Assembly: GCA_963971305.1 (NCBI GenBank)
Contig: OZ020317.1
Span: 13,596,001 to 13,660,000, forward strand
Source of the DNA: Arcuatula senhousia
Taxonomy: Eukaryota > Mollusca > Bivalvia > Mytilida > Mytilidae
Direction of reading: 5' to 3'
Length of the DNA: 64,000 nucleotides
Shown: positions 12,481 to 23,225 of the stretch, in pieces
How positions within the stretch are numbered: the stretch's first letter is position 1
Layout: each line of letters starts with the position of its first letter
Translations under genes and position numbers: made by a program
Notes under the pieces: model-generated
Seen by the model: the letters and a program-made list of their open reading frames with translations, nothing else
Database searches by the model: none
Told to the model about the DNA's origin: nothing

Positions 12481-12672
12481 ATTAGTGTTTGTCTGTCTGT
12501 CTGTCCTTCATTGCTGGTTTCTGGATGATAATTTAAAACATATTCAAAGGATTTGATGTAAATGTTGCAAAGCTATCAAGTATAATAGTATAATAAATTT
12601 GTTTGTCCACTTGAAGCATATTTTTGGGAGAAGAGAAATGTGATGGGATTACTTATATTGTCCCATTTAATG
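12481..12672 (+). repeat. Decayed TATACCCCGCC-family monomer
   Basis: A GTCTGTCTGTCTGTCC tract is followed by one degenerate monomer (caaaggatttgatgtaaat, ttgcaaagct) that matches those at 4693-5285. It ends 'tcccatttaatgtcc', like the right flank of that element. Head and tail hairpins are not recognisable. Confidence 0.6.
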
Positions 12673-12680
12673 TCCTTTTT

Positions 12681-14735
12681 TATGCCCCATCTACGAAAGT
12701 AGAGGGGCAAATAGTGTTCGGGTCCATTCGTCCGTCCGTCCATTCAGCTGTCCGTCCCAAATCCCATTTTTCCAAATTCCCTTTTACTGACACATGCCAC
12801 ATCAATCATACTGGTATGATAGGTGCAGGGTTTTTTCCAGGATTTTGAGGGCTTTAGTCACTTTAGCGGTCGACCAAAATGTGTGACCTAATAATCCATA
12901 ACCATGTTTGCTTCTAGCAGTCTGGTTGAAGCAAAAATACCAATACTTGAATTTATATATGTGCAGGTTATAGCTATGTATATTATAATTTCAGTACCAT
13001 GGACAGGGCACAGTTTACAACAGTTATTATCATGTTCAATAAAATATATCTAAACATTTGTTGAATTGATTTTTCCCCTTTCCATTATACTTAATGTACT
13101 GCAGATTCTTTGCCTTTAATATTTTAGGCATAACAAAATGATAACACCCCCACCACCCTTTTTTACAAATTAAGGGAAAATATGTATTGCTCATCAAGTT
13201 TAACATGTTTAACATGCTCATAGAAAGCTATAAGCACACATAAAGTCTCTCTTTTTTCTCATTTGAAGAAGCAGTTTTGTTTTTGTTTTACCATTTCCAT
13301 AATGGCAATGATAAGTGACTGGTGGTCCCTAAAAGGAGGAATATACAGACAACAAAACAGAACATCCTTCATGTCCTATAAAGGAGCTCTACAAATTTAG
13401 TTTAGTGTTAAGGTGGCTCCAGGTTATTATTATAAACAAAACAAAACAATTTCTGAACTCAAAATCATTTGAACCTCCACTGAAATGGAGGTGCTCCTAT
13501 CTAAGGAGGGTAATAAAAGGAAGAAGGAGATCGTAAAAATGTAAACAAAGTTCTTTTCATCTGATCTCCTTTTAATGCATGAAAGAGGATGTTTTTGGAT
13601 TACAGGATGTTCTTAATAAAATAGTTTCATGAAGGTAAATCCTTTCATCTATATTTACTCCTAAGTTTTTGTGATATTTACACAAGAATTATCATTTTGT
13701 CAACATGGTCAGAGCACGTGGGTTGACAATCAAATCAATATTTTTCAGCTGATATAAAAATAAACTTTCTCCTGATTGGTCAAGTATATTTCATTCATGA
13801 TTGATTTCGAAATCAATCAGCGATGGTCAAGCACCTGTTAAACCAATTAACAGTTAATTAACTGTAAACACATATCCGGCCTCCGGGTGTTTATGCAGAC
13901 AGCTTGGGTCATAAATCAATAGGGCTTCATAGTATACACGAAAATGACGAGAGATTTAACTGATTATCGTAAAAAAGGACAAAATTTTTCTACATTTTTG
14001 AAAATTAAAGTGGCGAAATTGGTTTGAAAAATTTTCGTCAAATGAAATATCTTTTCGCCAATGACGAAAGTGACGAGCGCTAGAAAAATCACTGATAGGT
14101 GCATCTAGTAATGATAATCACATTTCATGCTTCGGATGCTGGATGTTACCTATATTTTCCACATGAATGATCATGTACAGAAAAATGGTTAAAGTCTATT
14201 CCCACTTACTGACAAGTGCCACATCAACCATATTGGTATTGTATGTGCACCTAGTGATGCTAAGCACAACGCATGCTTCGGATGCTGGCTGTGACCTATA
14301 TTTTCCACATAAATGACCACTTTTAGAAAAATGGTTAAAGTCCATTCCTTCTAACTGACAAGTGCCATAGCAACCATATTGGTATGGTAGGTGAACCTAG
14401 TGATGCTTAGCATAATGCATGTTTCGGATGCTGGATGTGACCTATATTTTCTGCATGGATGGCCTCTAAAAGAAGAGTGGTTAAAGTCCATTCCAACTTA
14501 CTGACATGTGCCACATCTACTATATTATTATGGTAGGTGCACCTTAGTGATGCTAAGTGCAATGCATGCTTCGGATACTGGCTGTGACCTATATTTTCTG
14601 CATGAATGACCACTTATAGAATAATGGTTAAGTTAAAGTCCATTCCTTCTGACTGACAAGTGCCTTAATAGCAACCATGTTGATGCTTAGTGATTGCGGA
14701 AAAAAATAAATGTTGTGAGATGGGGCATTACGTCT
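12681..14735 (+). mobile_element. Helentron-like element, ATGCCCCATCTAC head, split by a hAT-like insertion
   Basis: The head hairpin (12681-12710) has arms ATGCCCCATCTAC and GTAGAGGGGCA. TCCGTCCGTCC follows at about 12730-12755. Monomers of about 170-180 bp contain 'ctgacaagtgccacatcaac', 'atgcttcggatgctgg' and 'gaaaaatggttaaagtcc'. The tail GAGATGGGGCATTA at 14717-14730 is complementary to the head. A truncated reverse-strand copy of the same head occurs at 23140-23225. The array is interrupted after its first partial monomer by the element at 12826-14093. Confidence 0.82.
12826..14093. mobile_element. hAT-like non-autonomous transposon, 1.27 kb
   Basis: The left end begins CAGGGTTTTTTCCAG and the right end, read inward on the other strand, begins CAGTGATTTTTCTAG; both resemble hAT ends. 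GATAGGTG flanks both sides (12818-12825 and 14094-14101), and the shared match extends to 11 bp with bases that may belong to the ends. The target lies within a tandem monomer, so the empty site can be read from neighbouring units. There is no transposase ORF. Confidence 0.75.
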
Positions 14736-14886
14736 TTTGGACATATTCTTGTTGGTCAGATTTCAGAGAGTGAAAATCCAGGTTTTAAAATGGTGAATGG
14801 AGGGTGTTATCCTTGAACTAATTTTTTAAATGGTTTTCTCAGCAACCACTAATCACAGCCTCTTGATATTTGGTATGGAGCATCAG

Positions 14887-15376
14887 CCTCTTATCCTCTT
14901 CATCCATATGATATAAGACTTCAACAAGTTGCCGCCACCTACTTCTGTCATTTGCAATGTACTGTGTCTGTCCCCAAGAATAACCCATTTCTTGCAGCTT
15001 TGATGTTACTGTTTTCTTCCAAGTCATTTGTGGTCTTCCTCTTCCTCTGTCCAGTATAAAGCAGTCTAAGGGATTCTTCCGGGTGACATTCTTGACGACG
15101 GGTGTGCTGTAGCAAGCAGGAACTGCTTACTCTTCCTTAGCACCTGAGTTCACTCTAGTTTTGACTGGAGTTGGCGTTGTTGATTGATATCCAGTTATTT
15201 TTGTGTTTCCATGTTTTACATGTTGTCTGTTTTTGTTCCGTTCTTATTGGTGTTTACTAGTTTTGTCTCTGCCCTTTCATACTTTGACATTTGGATATCC
15301 CATTGGTACCTCTGCTTCTCTCATGAAATGTCCTAGCCATCTCATTCTCCTCTGACTGATCTCAGTTGAAATGATT
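14887..15376 (-). pseudogene. 5'-truncated LINE fragment: reverse-transcriptase C-terminal region
   Basis: On the minus strand, 15375-15324 reads ISQRRMRWLGHFMRE. Sequence from 15060 to 14887 reads RGRGRPQMTWKKTV, LQEMGYSWGQ and DRSRWRQLVEVL. This is the Arg/Trp-rich tail that follows the reverse-transcriptase domain in many invertebrate LINEs. The flanks TGGAGCATCAG (14876-14886) and TGGAGCATCGG (15377-15387) are a target-site duplication with one mismatch. Between the two coding blocks lies about 235 bp of another interspersed repeat (15090-15325), so the copy was hit again or already carried it. Not functional. Confidence 0.75.
15090..15325 (+). repeat. Interspersed 3'-tail repeat (copy inside the LINE fragment)
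   Basis: It contains 'ggaactgcttactcttcc', 'gcacctgagttcactctag', 'ttgttgattgatatccag', 'tttgtctctgccctttc' and 'tttgacatttggatatccc'. Related copies lie at 7862-8013, 30770-30915, 31015-31262 (reverse), 32755-32945, 37825-37880 and 40935-40985. Confidence 0.78.
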
Positions 15377-16258
15377 TGGAGCATCGGCATGGGATCCTAT
15401 ACAGTGAGATTCAATTTAAGGTCTGTAGCTCACCTACTTCCTGTTAAACAAAACAGGCCATTTTTTAACTTTGACAAATCATAAAGTTTATGTTTCAAAT
15501 ATTGTGTGAAAAAAAACTGGTTCAAGGAAGAGATACAAAAAAGATAGAGAATAGTCTGTTTTCGAGAACATCAAAGATATAGCATTTTTGATGGAGAGAT
15601 GAAGAAGCATCAATATCAGATATTGATAGAACAAATGACACAAAAACACACCATTTTCCCCATTTTAACCAGTTAGAAATATTTAATGGTTTTTTGTCTC
15701 GCCTGCGAAGCAGAGCGGGACATAGGTGTTACTTTACGGGTAGTTCGATTCACCGAAATCCCCGGTATTTACCAAAATCCCTTCATAACTCACCGAAATG
15801 CCATTGTTTTGTGGAATAATACCCTCAAAATCAATAATACCATCATCGATTTGCCTTATAAAGATAGTTTTATACAAAAATAATGTATTTTAAAGTTTGT
15901 ATTCATTTTTATTGGTGTGCCGTATATATAGTCTATATCATTACAATCCAATATGGCGTCCTATACAGGTATTATCATAGTGCTAAAACTAGTATACAGA
16001 CCCGATAGCAATTATGTTGTATACACATTTTAAACTAAAACATAAAACATTAAAATATAGAAATAATAGCGAATCTTTAATTATTAAAACTAAATTTTAC
16101 TTACAAGATGAAAACATCTTTGCTGCATTACCACCATTCATTCATAAAATTTAAGAATTAGAAAGTTGATTTGCTAATATTAATATTATTTAAAATATAT
16201 ATATATATCATTTATCAAATATATGATCAATTGCATGGGTGGTCATTATTGATAACTT

Positions 16259-16395
16259 TAATTATTTAAAGTTTATTAAGAAAAAATAAAATTGACTAAG
16301 ATATCCTGCACAAGGCTCGGGCATATCTATAGCAGTCCGCGATTTCACAATTATTTAAAGTTTATTAAGAAAAAATAAACCTACTAAGATATCCT
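16259..16395. repeat. Direct duplication inside the long-TIR element
   Basis: The block ATTATTTAAAGTTTATTAAG, with a following AAAAAATAAA and 'ctaagatatcct', occurs twice (from about 16260 and 16348), about 88 bp apart. Confidence 0.75.
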
Positions 16396-16474
16396 CCCTT
16401 ACCAAAAAAAGAGGTCTTCCGCAACCTGTTGCCGCTGATCTGCAGCAAAGTTGCTGTAAATTAGCGGTAAACTG

Positions 16475-16538
16475 TCTGCTGCAGACTTGCAGCGACTTTT
16501 TACCATGCAAATTAGGTTTGCAGCAAGTCTGCAGCAGA
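16475..16538. repeat. Palindromic CTGCAG-rich inverted repeat
   Basis: The left arm TCTGCTGCAGACTTGCAGC (16475-16493) and right arm GCAGCAAGTCTGCAGCAGA (16520-16538) are inverted with one mismatch around a 26-bp spacer. Further GCAGCAAAGTTGC motifs lie just upstream. Confidence 0.8.
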
Positions 16539-18052
16539 TAAATTCTTTGACCTTATATGGGCATTCGCTTGCAAACTCTCGCGAACATTTCGAACGTTAG
16601 GCAAACCAAAATCTATCAATCAACCAGAGATGTCCAAAATCAGTTTTATTTAATCCCTGAATCAACCACGTGCATTTAATGAATTATTAGCAATTGGGAT
16701 TTTATTTAGCGTTTTATTTCATGATAAAAGTAATAGCTTAATTTGTTTCTTTTCATAACTTTTATTTAACAAAACTTAAATATTTTACTTTTTTAATATA
16801 CAAACTTGGTAATTATAACTAGAAACTGACATTCTTAAAAAAAAAAAAAAAAAAAAAAACTAATAACTCAAAATGAGAACAGCGTCTATAATTAATTGTG
16901 GAAATACTAATAATTGATTAAACATGCAATTTGCAAACGATCTGATTGTACGGTTTACAGCACGTGCCGTATAATCCGATCAACAGAAACGGGTGCCATT
17001 AATCGATCATCGCTGGGTATACGCGTGCCATTAATTAATCACAATCAATAGCTAACAGGTTTTATGTTATACGCATTCATTGACATTAAAGAATTATTAT
17101 GATGATTAAAAATTTAATATTTTAAAAACTGATTGAAATCTAAGATTTACGGAGAAAAAAATTCATAAACACAAATTAAATTTAAATATCTGTTAAGCTA
17201 GTAAAGATTGTCATCAATATTTTTTTAATAATAATTGTTTGTTATATAAAATACAAAATAATATATTAAAAACAGAATAATTGATTATTATATATGACAT
17301 TAAAAATGATGAGAGAAAAATATAAATATATATAAAAACATGATGAAAACATGTTTATATAACGGCATTTTATTTATTATCCCACCACCCATTCTGTTAC
17401 TAATATAACAGCGGTTCGCACCGGTCTGTTATACAAAAGTTCGGGGAAAACTAGCTTACTTTTTAAATGAAACAAAACACGAAATAAAGTTCGAAATGTT
17501 AATTATTCATAAAATACACATGGAATAATCCACATAAAACAATACAATATGTTTTAAAAGACGGGTTATCGTAACAATAATTTTGAATACAAGTTGAAAA
17601 ACGTACGACGTCCGTACACTTAAACTGTTGGATTCCAACTACCCTAAAACATTAAAAACATCGATTACTTCGGAATTTTGACAATAAATTAATTAACATA
17701 GAAATAGCACTAAATAGACAAAAGAGGATTATAGACTTGGCTATGTTTGAACAAGACCGGATACAAAATAAGAATTACTTAAATATGTCTCAAACAATAC
17801 AAAAGCAGCTGACGGATTAAATAAAAGATAAAGTGACAATTTCAATCAATAAGAATATTTTAAGATAATCCTCAAATAGAGTTTTCACACAATCCTATGG
17901 GAAAATAATTGATCAATTTAAAGGTCCAAATATTTTACTGAATATTTATATAAGTCTTAAATCTAGAGATTCCACTGTCCAACAATGTCAAAAAAACATG
18001 AAACTTAGTTATCGCATTTTTCCGCTGTCACACTAAACACATCTGGAAAACC

Positions 18053-18727
18053 ATGAACGTTTTAGTACTTGGACACAGCTTTGTTGAACTCCTCCGTAAA
18101 CGACTTGAAGACCCAAGAAAACCACACCAATGGATAGACCCTACTAACTGACATGCCCAATGACAAGTTAATGTACATGTACACTTGAAATCACGGTTTC
18201 AGCGGCGGGTACGTAACCACACTTACCAAGTAGATCAGATCCGGACTATTGGTTCACTACAAGCCAAGGATAGTAATTCTACTAATTGGTGGAAATTATT
18301 GCAGCGTAAACTTATTTGACGAAAAACAATTCACCAAAGATGTTAAAGATCTAGTTATCGAATGCACTACCAGAGGAGCAGCTGTTTTGTTAATGGCAGT
18401 TCTCCAACGCTCCCGAGTTAGTCATGTACACCAGCTGAAAATGAAGAAAGAAGAACCATTGCTAACAAAGTTTTCCTGAACGTGGCTAAAGAACACAAAG
18501 CAGTTGGCTACTTCAAACCTATCAAAATCTATCATAGGGAATGTGAAGCTACAGATAAAGTGCATTTCAACGATCTAGGATATTCAGCAATGCTCCAATC
18601 ACTAAGAAAAAGGTTAAAGTTGGTTTGTGAACTATTTGTCCAGATTGTAATTGTACTTTATTTACATATTATTTTACATTGTGTAAATACGTTACTCTTG
18701 TTTATTATTATTATTAATATTATTTAA
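18053..18727 (+). pseudogene. Broken SGNH/GDSL-type hydrolase carried by the transposon
   Basis: Block I: the ATG at 18053 opens MNVLVLGHSFVELLRKRL, which fits the SGNH Ser block (G-x-S), and stops at 18149-18151. A GGY-containing stretch in another frame (about 18200-18225) could be block II. Block III: PRIVILLIGGNY in the frame from about 18249 resembles the ..GGND.. block with Asp changed to Tyr. Block V: in a third frame, KVHFNDLGYSAM (about 18558-18593) fits the His block (D-x-VH-N--G). The pieces are in order and spacing for one SGNH domain but need at least two frame changes and cross a stop, so this is a dead gene. The role in the element is unknown; it may be a captured host gene or a partner protein of an autonomous relative. 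Confidence 0.68.
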
Positions 18728-20066
18728 GAAAAGAAATAAAATTTATTTTAATTGCTAGTTATTGATTCATGAGATTTTATGATGAAATAAAATAAAATTG
18801 ATACCATGTGGTTAAATCCAAATGACAATTATGGAAATCTATATATACTTATTCTTTTTATATTGAAAAAAAAAACCAAACTATTTTTTAATACTTTCTC
18901 GGAATATCGATACTCATTTTAGCAAGACCATCACCTGTATACATGTAGGACGCCATATTGGATTTCAATGAATTTTACACATCACACAAATAAATTTGTA
19001 TACAGACTTCAAAATACTTTCTTTCTCATTAAAAACTATTGTTTTTAATCAAATCGATGCTGATATACTCGATTTTGAGGGTATTATTCCACAAAACCAA
19101 GGATTTCGGTATTTTCTGAGGGGATTTCGATGTTTTCTAAGGGGATTTCGGTAAATACAGGGATTTCGGTGAATCGAACTACCGTTACTTTACCGGCGGC
19201 GGCGGCGACGTTAACTTTTTGAAAAAGTTTTATGAGCACCTCCATATCTCAAGAACTATAAGTCCTAGGTTAATGAAACTTGGTATGCATATGCCCCAGT
19301 AGTAGCTTAGCACAGTTGCATCCCCATCTTTTGACCTTGTCCTTGATTTTCCGGTTGAGTGACTTTGACAATTTTCAATACAATTTGTCATATAATAGCA
19401 ATGGAAAAGTTTTGCGAGCACCTTCATATCTCAAGAACTATAGGTCCTAGGTTGATGAAACTTGGTATGCATATGCCCCAGTAGTAGCTTAGCACAGTTG
19501 CATCCCCATCTTTTGACCTTGACCTTGATTTTCCGGTTGAGTGACTTTGACAATTTTCAATACATATAATAGCAATGGAAAAGTTTTGCGAGCACCTCCA
19601 TATCTCAAGAACTATAGGTCCTAGGTTGATGAAACTTGGTATTCATATGCCCCAGTAGTAGCTTAGCACAGTTGCATCCCCATCTTTTGACCTTGACCTT
19701 GATTTTTCGGTTGAGTGACTTTGACAATTTTCAATACCTATAATAGCAATGGAAAAGTTTTGCGAGCACCTCCATATCTCAAGAACTATAGGTCCTAGGT
19801 TGATGAAACTTGGTATGCATATGCCCCAGTAGTAGCTTAGCACAGTTGCATCCCCATCTTTTGACCTTGACCTTGCAATTGGTTTTCAGGTTGAGTGACT
19901 TTGATTATTTTTATTGCATATATTTGCTATGTTTGAGTTCTATAAACATCTTTTGATCTCAGAAACTGAAAATCCACATAAATTCAAAATAAAGTGGAAG
20001 TGAGAAAGAATAATTGTTTATGATGATGCCGGCAGGCGAGACATACTTTAGTGTTAACTCTTGTTT

Positions 20067-20544
20067 TCTACAACCAAATGAGTGCATCTAAATTCCCCAA
20101 AAAACTAAAATTGAAAGATATTTATGCACCACTTATCCTTTGTGGGAGTGTGGATGGCATTAGGGTCTAAGGGAGTAGAGAATAATGGCCCCAAAATTAA
20201 GACAATGGGCCCAAAAAATGCGGAATAGATAACAACTACCCTTATTCTTGAGAAAAATGGTAAAAAAAGAAAAGAAGAATAAGGTGCAAAAATATCAAAA
20301 AATACATAAAAAAGTGGCAATATTAAAAAGAGAGCTGATAAAGGGCAAAATAATTAAAGAATACAGAAATAAGGACAGTCCAATCCATGTTCTCTTATAT
20401 GGAATATTACTTTTAAAGTGTGTGTTGGTGCCGTGTAGGGCGGTCAGTTTTAATGATGGAGGAAACCAGAGTACCCAAAACCACCGACCTTGGGCAGGTT
20501 CAAAGAGTTCTTCCTTAAACAATACTCTATATATAGGCCCATGT
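20067..20544. other. Unassigned sequence with a short widespread motif
   Basis: About 20445-20510 reads 'gatggaggaaaccagagta' then 'aaccaccgaccttgggcagg', a motif seen repeatedly in marine invertebrate intergenic DNA. No gene is supported. Confidence 0.4.
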
Positions 20545-20990
20545 CATAACGTGTATTTTATGTAAGGCCATATTGACTGGCTTAGTACATAATTTATTTT
20601 GATTTGATATTTCCTGAAATGAGTTATGTCTATCTTCATTTTTTCCTTGAAAACCATGCTTATTTCTGTATTCGGGCTCATAAATCTTAGTGCAAACAAA
20701 AATCTTAAACCAATTCTTTAGTTGAATTTCTAAAGCCAGCACACAAAAACACATGTTTTATGTATGAGTCTAGATTATCCACCCGATATGTCATTGATGG
20801 GCTTAGTACACATTTTACTTATAAAGAATTTCCTGTCTATCCTCATCTTTGAAAAAATGCTTACCAACATTCAGTGCTCATAAATTTTGAGCTTCTAGAT
20901 TTTTAGCTTGGTAGAAAAAAACCTTAAACCATTTGTTAAGTAAGAGTTGATATTTCTATGACAAGAAAAGATTTTTTTATATGAGTCTGC
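20545..20990 (+). repeat. Degenerate repeat, about 215-bp units (left block)
   Basis: Units start near 20560 and 20785, each with 'gggcttagtacacattt'-like sequence, 'tttcctgaaat' and 'gctcataaatcttagtg'. The same units reappear at 22530-22930 on the other side of the element at 21516-22518. Confidence 0.65.
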
Positions 20991-21515
20991 TTTGAGAAGG
21001 GAAATAAAGGTTATAATTAACAAAACTACAGATCTGGGATGGTCAATATTATATTTCCAAGAAAAAACAAAACAAAAGGCCAAAATGGAAGATTGCAATG
21101 TTCAGGTATTTAAACAAAATGGACGACTAAACCTCTCTCATCCTCTTAGGATTTGCGTCTACAAAAATGGCCATGGAAATTTCTTTAAACCTCACCTACC
21201 TAAAGAGTATTGTAAGCTATTGCCATCATCTGAAAAATGAAATTTCTCAGAACAAAATATATGAAACTGCTCAAACCAAAACCCATGTTTCTGCAGGAAC
21301 CTTGACAGAGTTAGGAATCGACTATCCCACTTGAAAGGGGGGCTTTTATCTTGAAAAAAAACACAATGCTGGATTTGATTTTTGATGAAAAAAAAGCCAG
21401 CAAAGATGAAGAAAAAAGATATTCTGAGGAAGGATTTCTGTCATTTAAAATAATGCTAATATTTGAAGAAGAAATAATTTTGTCGCGACACCATAATTTT
21501 TTTTTTGTCAAAACA
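20991..21515. other. No feature identified
   Basis: AT-rich with A/T runs. An 82-codon open frame (20992-21240) has no recognisable motif and no splice context. Confidence 0.5.
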
Positions 21516-22518
21516 AACTAGAGGCCCCCAGGAGCCTGAATCGCTTACTAAAGCCTCTTACCAAGTGTGCAACATGGTCTACATGTACTTTGTAAGTAAC
21601 ATTTTGCAATGCTAACTTTTCCTCTAGCATTTACAGTTTTCAAGATAAAGTCTAAAAACTGTGAAATGGTCATTTTTGACGATTAAGAGGAAATAACTCC
21701 AATGAGGAGCCATCCCACAACTTTGACTCAATGGAGAGTTGGGTAGAGCTTTTGATGCTAAAGAAGGCGGGTTGCTTCGGATTTTCTCTATCTCTTATAC
21801 TTTTTCAGCTATAAGCTAAAAACTATGGTCTGACCCCATGTTCTATCTTAGTAACGTCTGCCATGTTGGTTGGTCGACGTTTTCAAATTTCACGAACTTG
21901 GTAGAGGACACCCTAAAGAGCAAGTGTATAAAGTTTCAAAGCAATCCCATCAGTGGTTTCAGAGAAGAAGATTTTTTAAAATCAATTAAATTGATAGAAA
22001 AATCTGTTAAGGGGGGTAACTCTTAAACGGTTGATCTGTCAATTTTGGCCCTGAATCATTTTTGTAGCTCTCAATGAGCTTCATAATTTTGCGATGCTAA
22101 CTTTTTCTCTAGCACTTACAGTTTTCAAGATAAAGTCTAAAAACTGTGAAAATGGTCAATTTTGACGATTAAGGGAAAATAACTCCTACAAGGAGTCGTC
22201 CCATAACTTTGACTCAATGGAGGAGTTTTTGATATTGAATAAGGTTGCTTCGGATTTTCTCTATCTCTTATACTTTTTCAGCTATAAGCTAAAAACTATG
22301 GTCTGACCCCATGTTCTATCTTAGTAACGTCGGCTATGTTGGTTGGTTGACGTTCACAAATTTCACAAACTTGGTAGAGGACATCCTGAATATGAAGTGT
22401 ACAAAATTTCAAAGCAATCCCATCAGTGGTTTCAGAGAAGAAGATCACGGTTTTAAGAAAAGTTAACGTACGGACGGACGACGGACGCTTAACGATGACA
22501 AAAGCTCACCTGACTAAA
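21516..22518 (-). mobile_element. Helentron-like element, AGCTCACCTGA family, reverse orientation
   Basis: Read on the minus strand, the head AGCTCACCTGA-like end lies at about 22500-22518. A (TCCG)n-type tract (ggacggacgacggacg on +) is next at 22471-22488. Two monomers of about 480 bp follow (shared 'ctatctcttatactttttc', 'ctgaccccatgttctatctt', 'gcaatcccatcagtggtttc'). The tail is AGGCTCCTGGGGGCCT-like and ends CTCTAGTT at 21516-21523. The head's full hairpin is lost. Confidence 0.75.
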
Positions 22519-22529
22519 AACCAAGGCTT

Positions 22530-22930
22530 ACCATTCAAGTTTTCAAAATAGTACATAATCTATTTTTGATTTCACATTTCCTGAAACAAATTAATGTCCT
22601 CCCTCATTATTTCTAACAAAAACCAATGTTTTTTCTGTCTTCAAGCTCATAAATCTTGGTGAAAAAAACCTTAAACCAATTCTTAAGTTTTTATATTTGA
22701 ATTTCCAAAGGCGGAAAAACATGTTTCACGTAGGGTTCTAGATAATCCGCCTGATGTAACATTGATGGGCTTAGTACACACATTTTATTTTGATTTGACA
22801 TTTCCTGAAATCTTTCTTTTTTTCTAAAAAAAAAATGCTCACAGGCATTTTCTTTCACTGATCAGCTTGGCGAAAAAATCTTTAACCGACTCTCAAGATC
22901 GATATTTCAATGAGATTTATGGGTTTGCTT
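22530..22930 (+). repeat. Degenerate repeat, about 215-bp units (right block)
   Basis: This continues the array of 20545-20990: 'tagtacataatctattttt', 'cacatttcctgaaac', 'gctcataaatcttggtg', then a second unit from about 22755. A 13-base G run closes it at about 22935. Confidence 0.6.
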
Positions 22931-23139
22931 TCGGGGGGGGGGGGGTGGATAAAGGGTGCTTCATCACGCAGCACTACATGGGAACAATTTAAATAATGGT
23001 TATTGCTATCATCTGCCTAAGAATTTTCTTCATAAAATCTCTTCAATTCCTGAAGGGATTTTTTTCCCAAAATGTATGATGTGTATGTAGATTTTTAAAA
23101 GCGCAAAATTTTATCATGATTGGTTTAAACAGGAATATA

Positions 23140-23225
23140 TGTTGCCCATTTCCCAACATTTGTGACGAACGGACGAACGGACCCAAACATTATATATATG
23201 TTCCCTACTTTCGCAGATGAGACAT
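23140..23225 (-). repeat. Truncated ATGCCCCATCTAC-type head
   Basis: On the minus strand it reads tgtctcatctgcgaaagtag, then a CCGTTCGTCCGTTCGTC tract. It is the head and microsatellite of the family at 12681, without monomers or tail. Confidence 0.55.

Larger units (their letters stand above)
14755..15480 (+). repeat. GGATTTCAC-family repeat split by a truncated LINE
   Basis: The left half is 14755-14886 (tcagagagtgaaaatccagg ... cttgatatttggtatggag). The right half is 15377-15480 (tggagcatcggcatggg ... cacctacttcctgttaaac). They rejoin cleanly when the sequence between the duplicated 11-bp block is removed. Confidence 0.75.
15738..19183. mobile_element. Long-TIR DNA transposon (Mutator-like?), 3.4 kb, with a perfect 10-bp target duplication
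   Basis: The left end begins GGGTAGTTCGATTCACCG and the right end closes with CGGTGAATCGAACTACC. The inverted match continues inward for more than 100 bp on each side through 'ttttgtggaataataccctc' (left, about 15810-15830) and its complement (right, about 19076-19100). The flanks are GTTACTTTAC at 15728-15737 and GTTACTTTAC at 19184-19193. A 9-11 bp duplication with long TIRs fits Mutator-like elements, but no MuDR transposase is visible, so the class is inferred. The interior is AT-rich and includes a broken SGNH-hydrolase gene and a palindromic CTGCAG-rich block at 16475-16538. Confidence 0.85.
15695..20066 (+). mobile_element. Helentron-like element, TGTCTCGCC head, about four 175-185 bp monomers, split by a 3.4-kb transposon
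   Basis: The head (15695-15722) has imperfect arms TGTCTCGC and GCGGGACA, followed by CATAGGTGTTACTTTAC as in the copy at 3224. After the insertion the sequence resumes with the GGCGGCGGCGGCGACG tract at 19194. Monomers start near 19234, 19419, 19590 and 19767, each with 'tatctcaagaactatagg', 'atgaaacttggtatgcat' and 'cttagcacagttgcatccc'. The tail at 20028-20066 has GCAGGCGAGACATAC and ends AACTCTTGTT. Head and tail match the 3224-4682 copy but the internal monomers are unrelated to it. Confidence 0.83.

Noticed and set aside
15738..15760. B-box-like GTTCGATTC in the TIR, suggesting a tRNA gene or SINE head
   Set aside because: No A box at the right distance and no cloverleaf; the same sequence is inverted at the other end, as a TIR requires.
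18053..18727. Reading the SGNH pieces as a working gene with introns
   Set aside because: No consensus splice pairs join the three frames; frame changes and a stop are better explained by decay.
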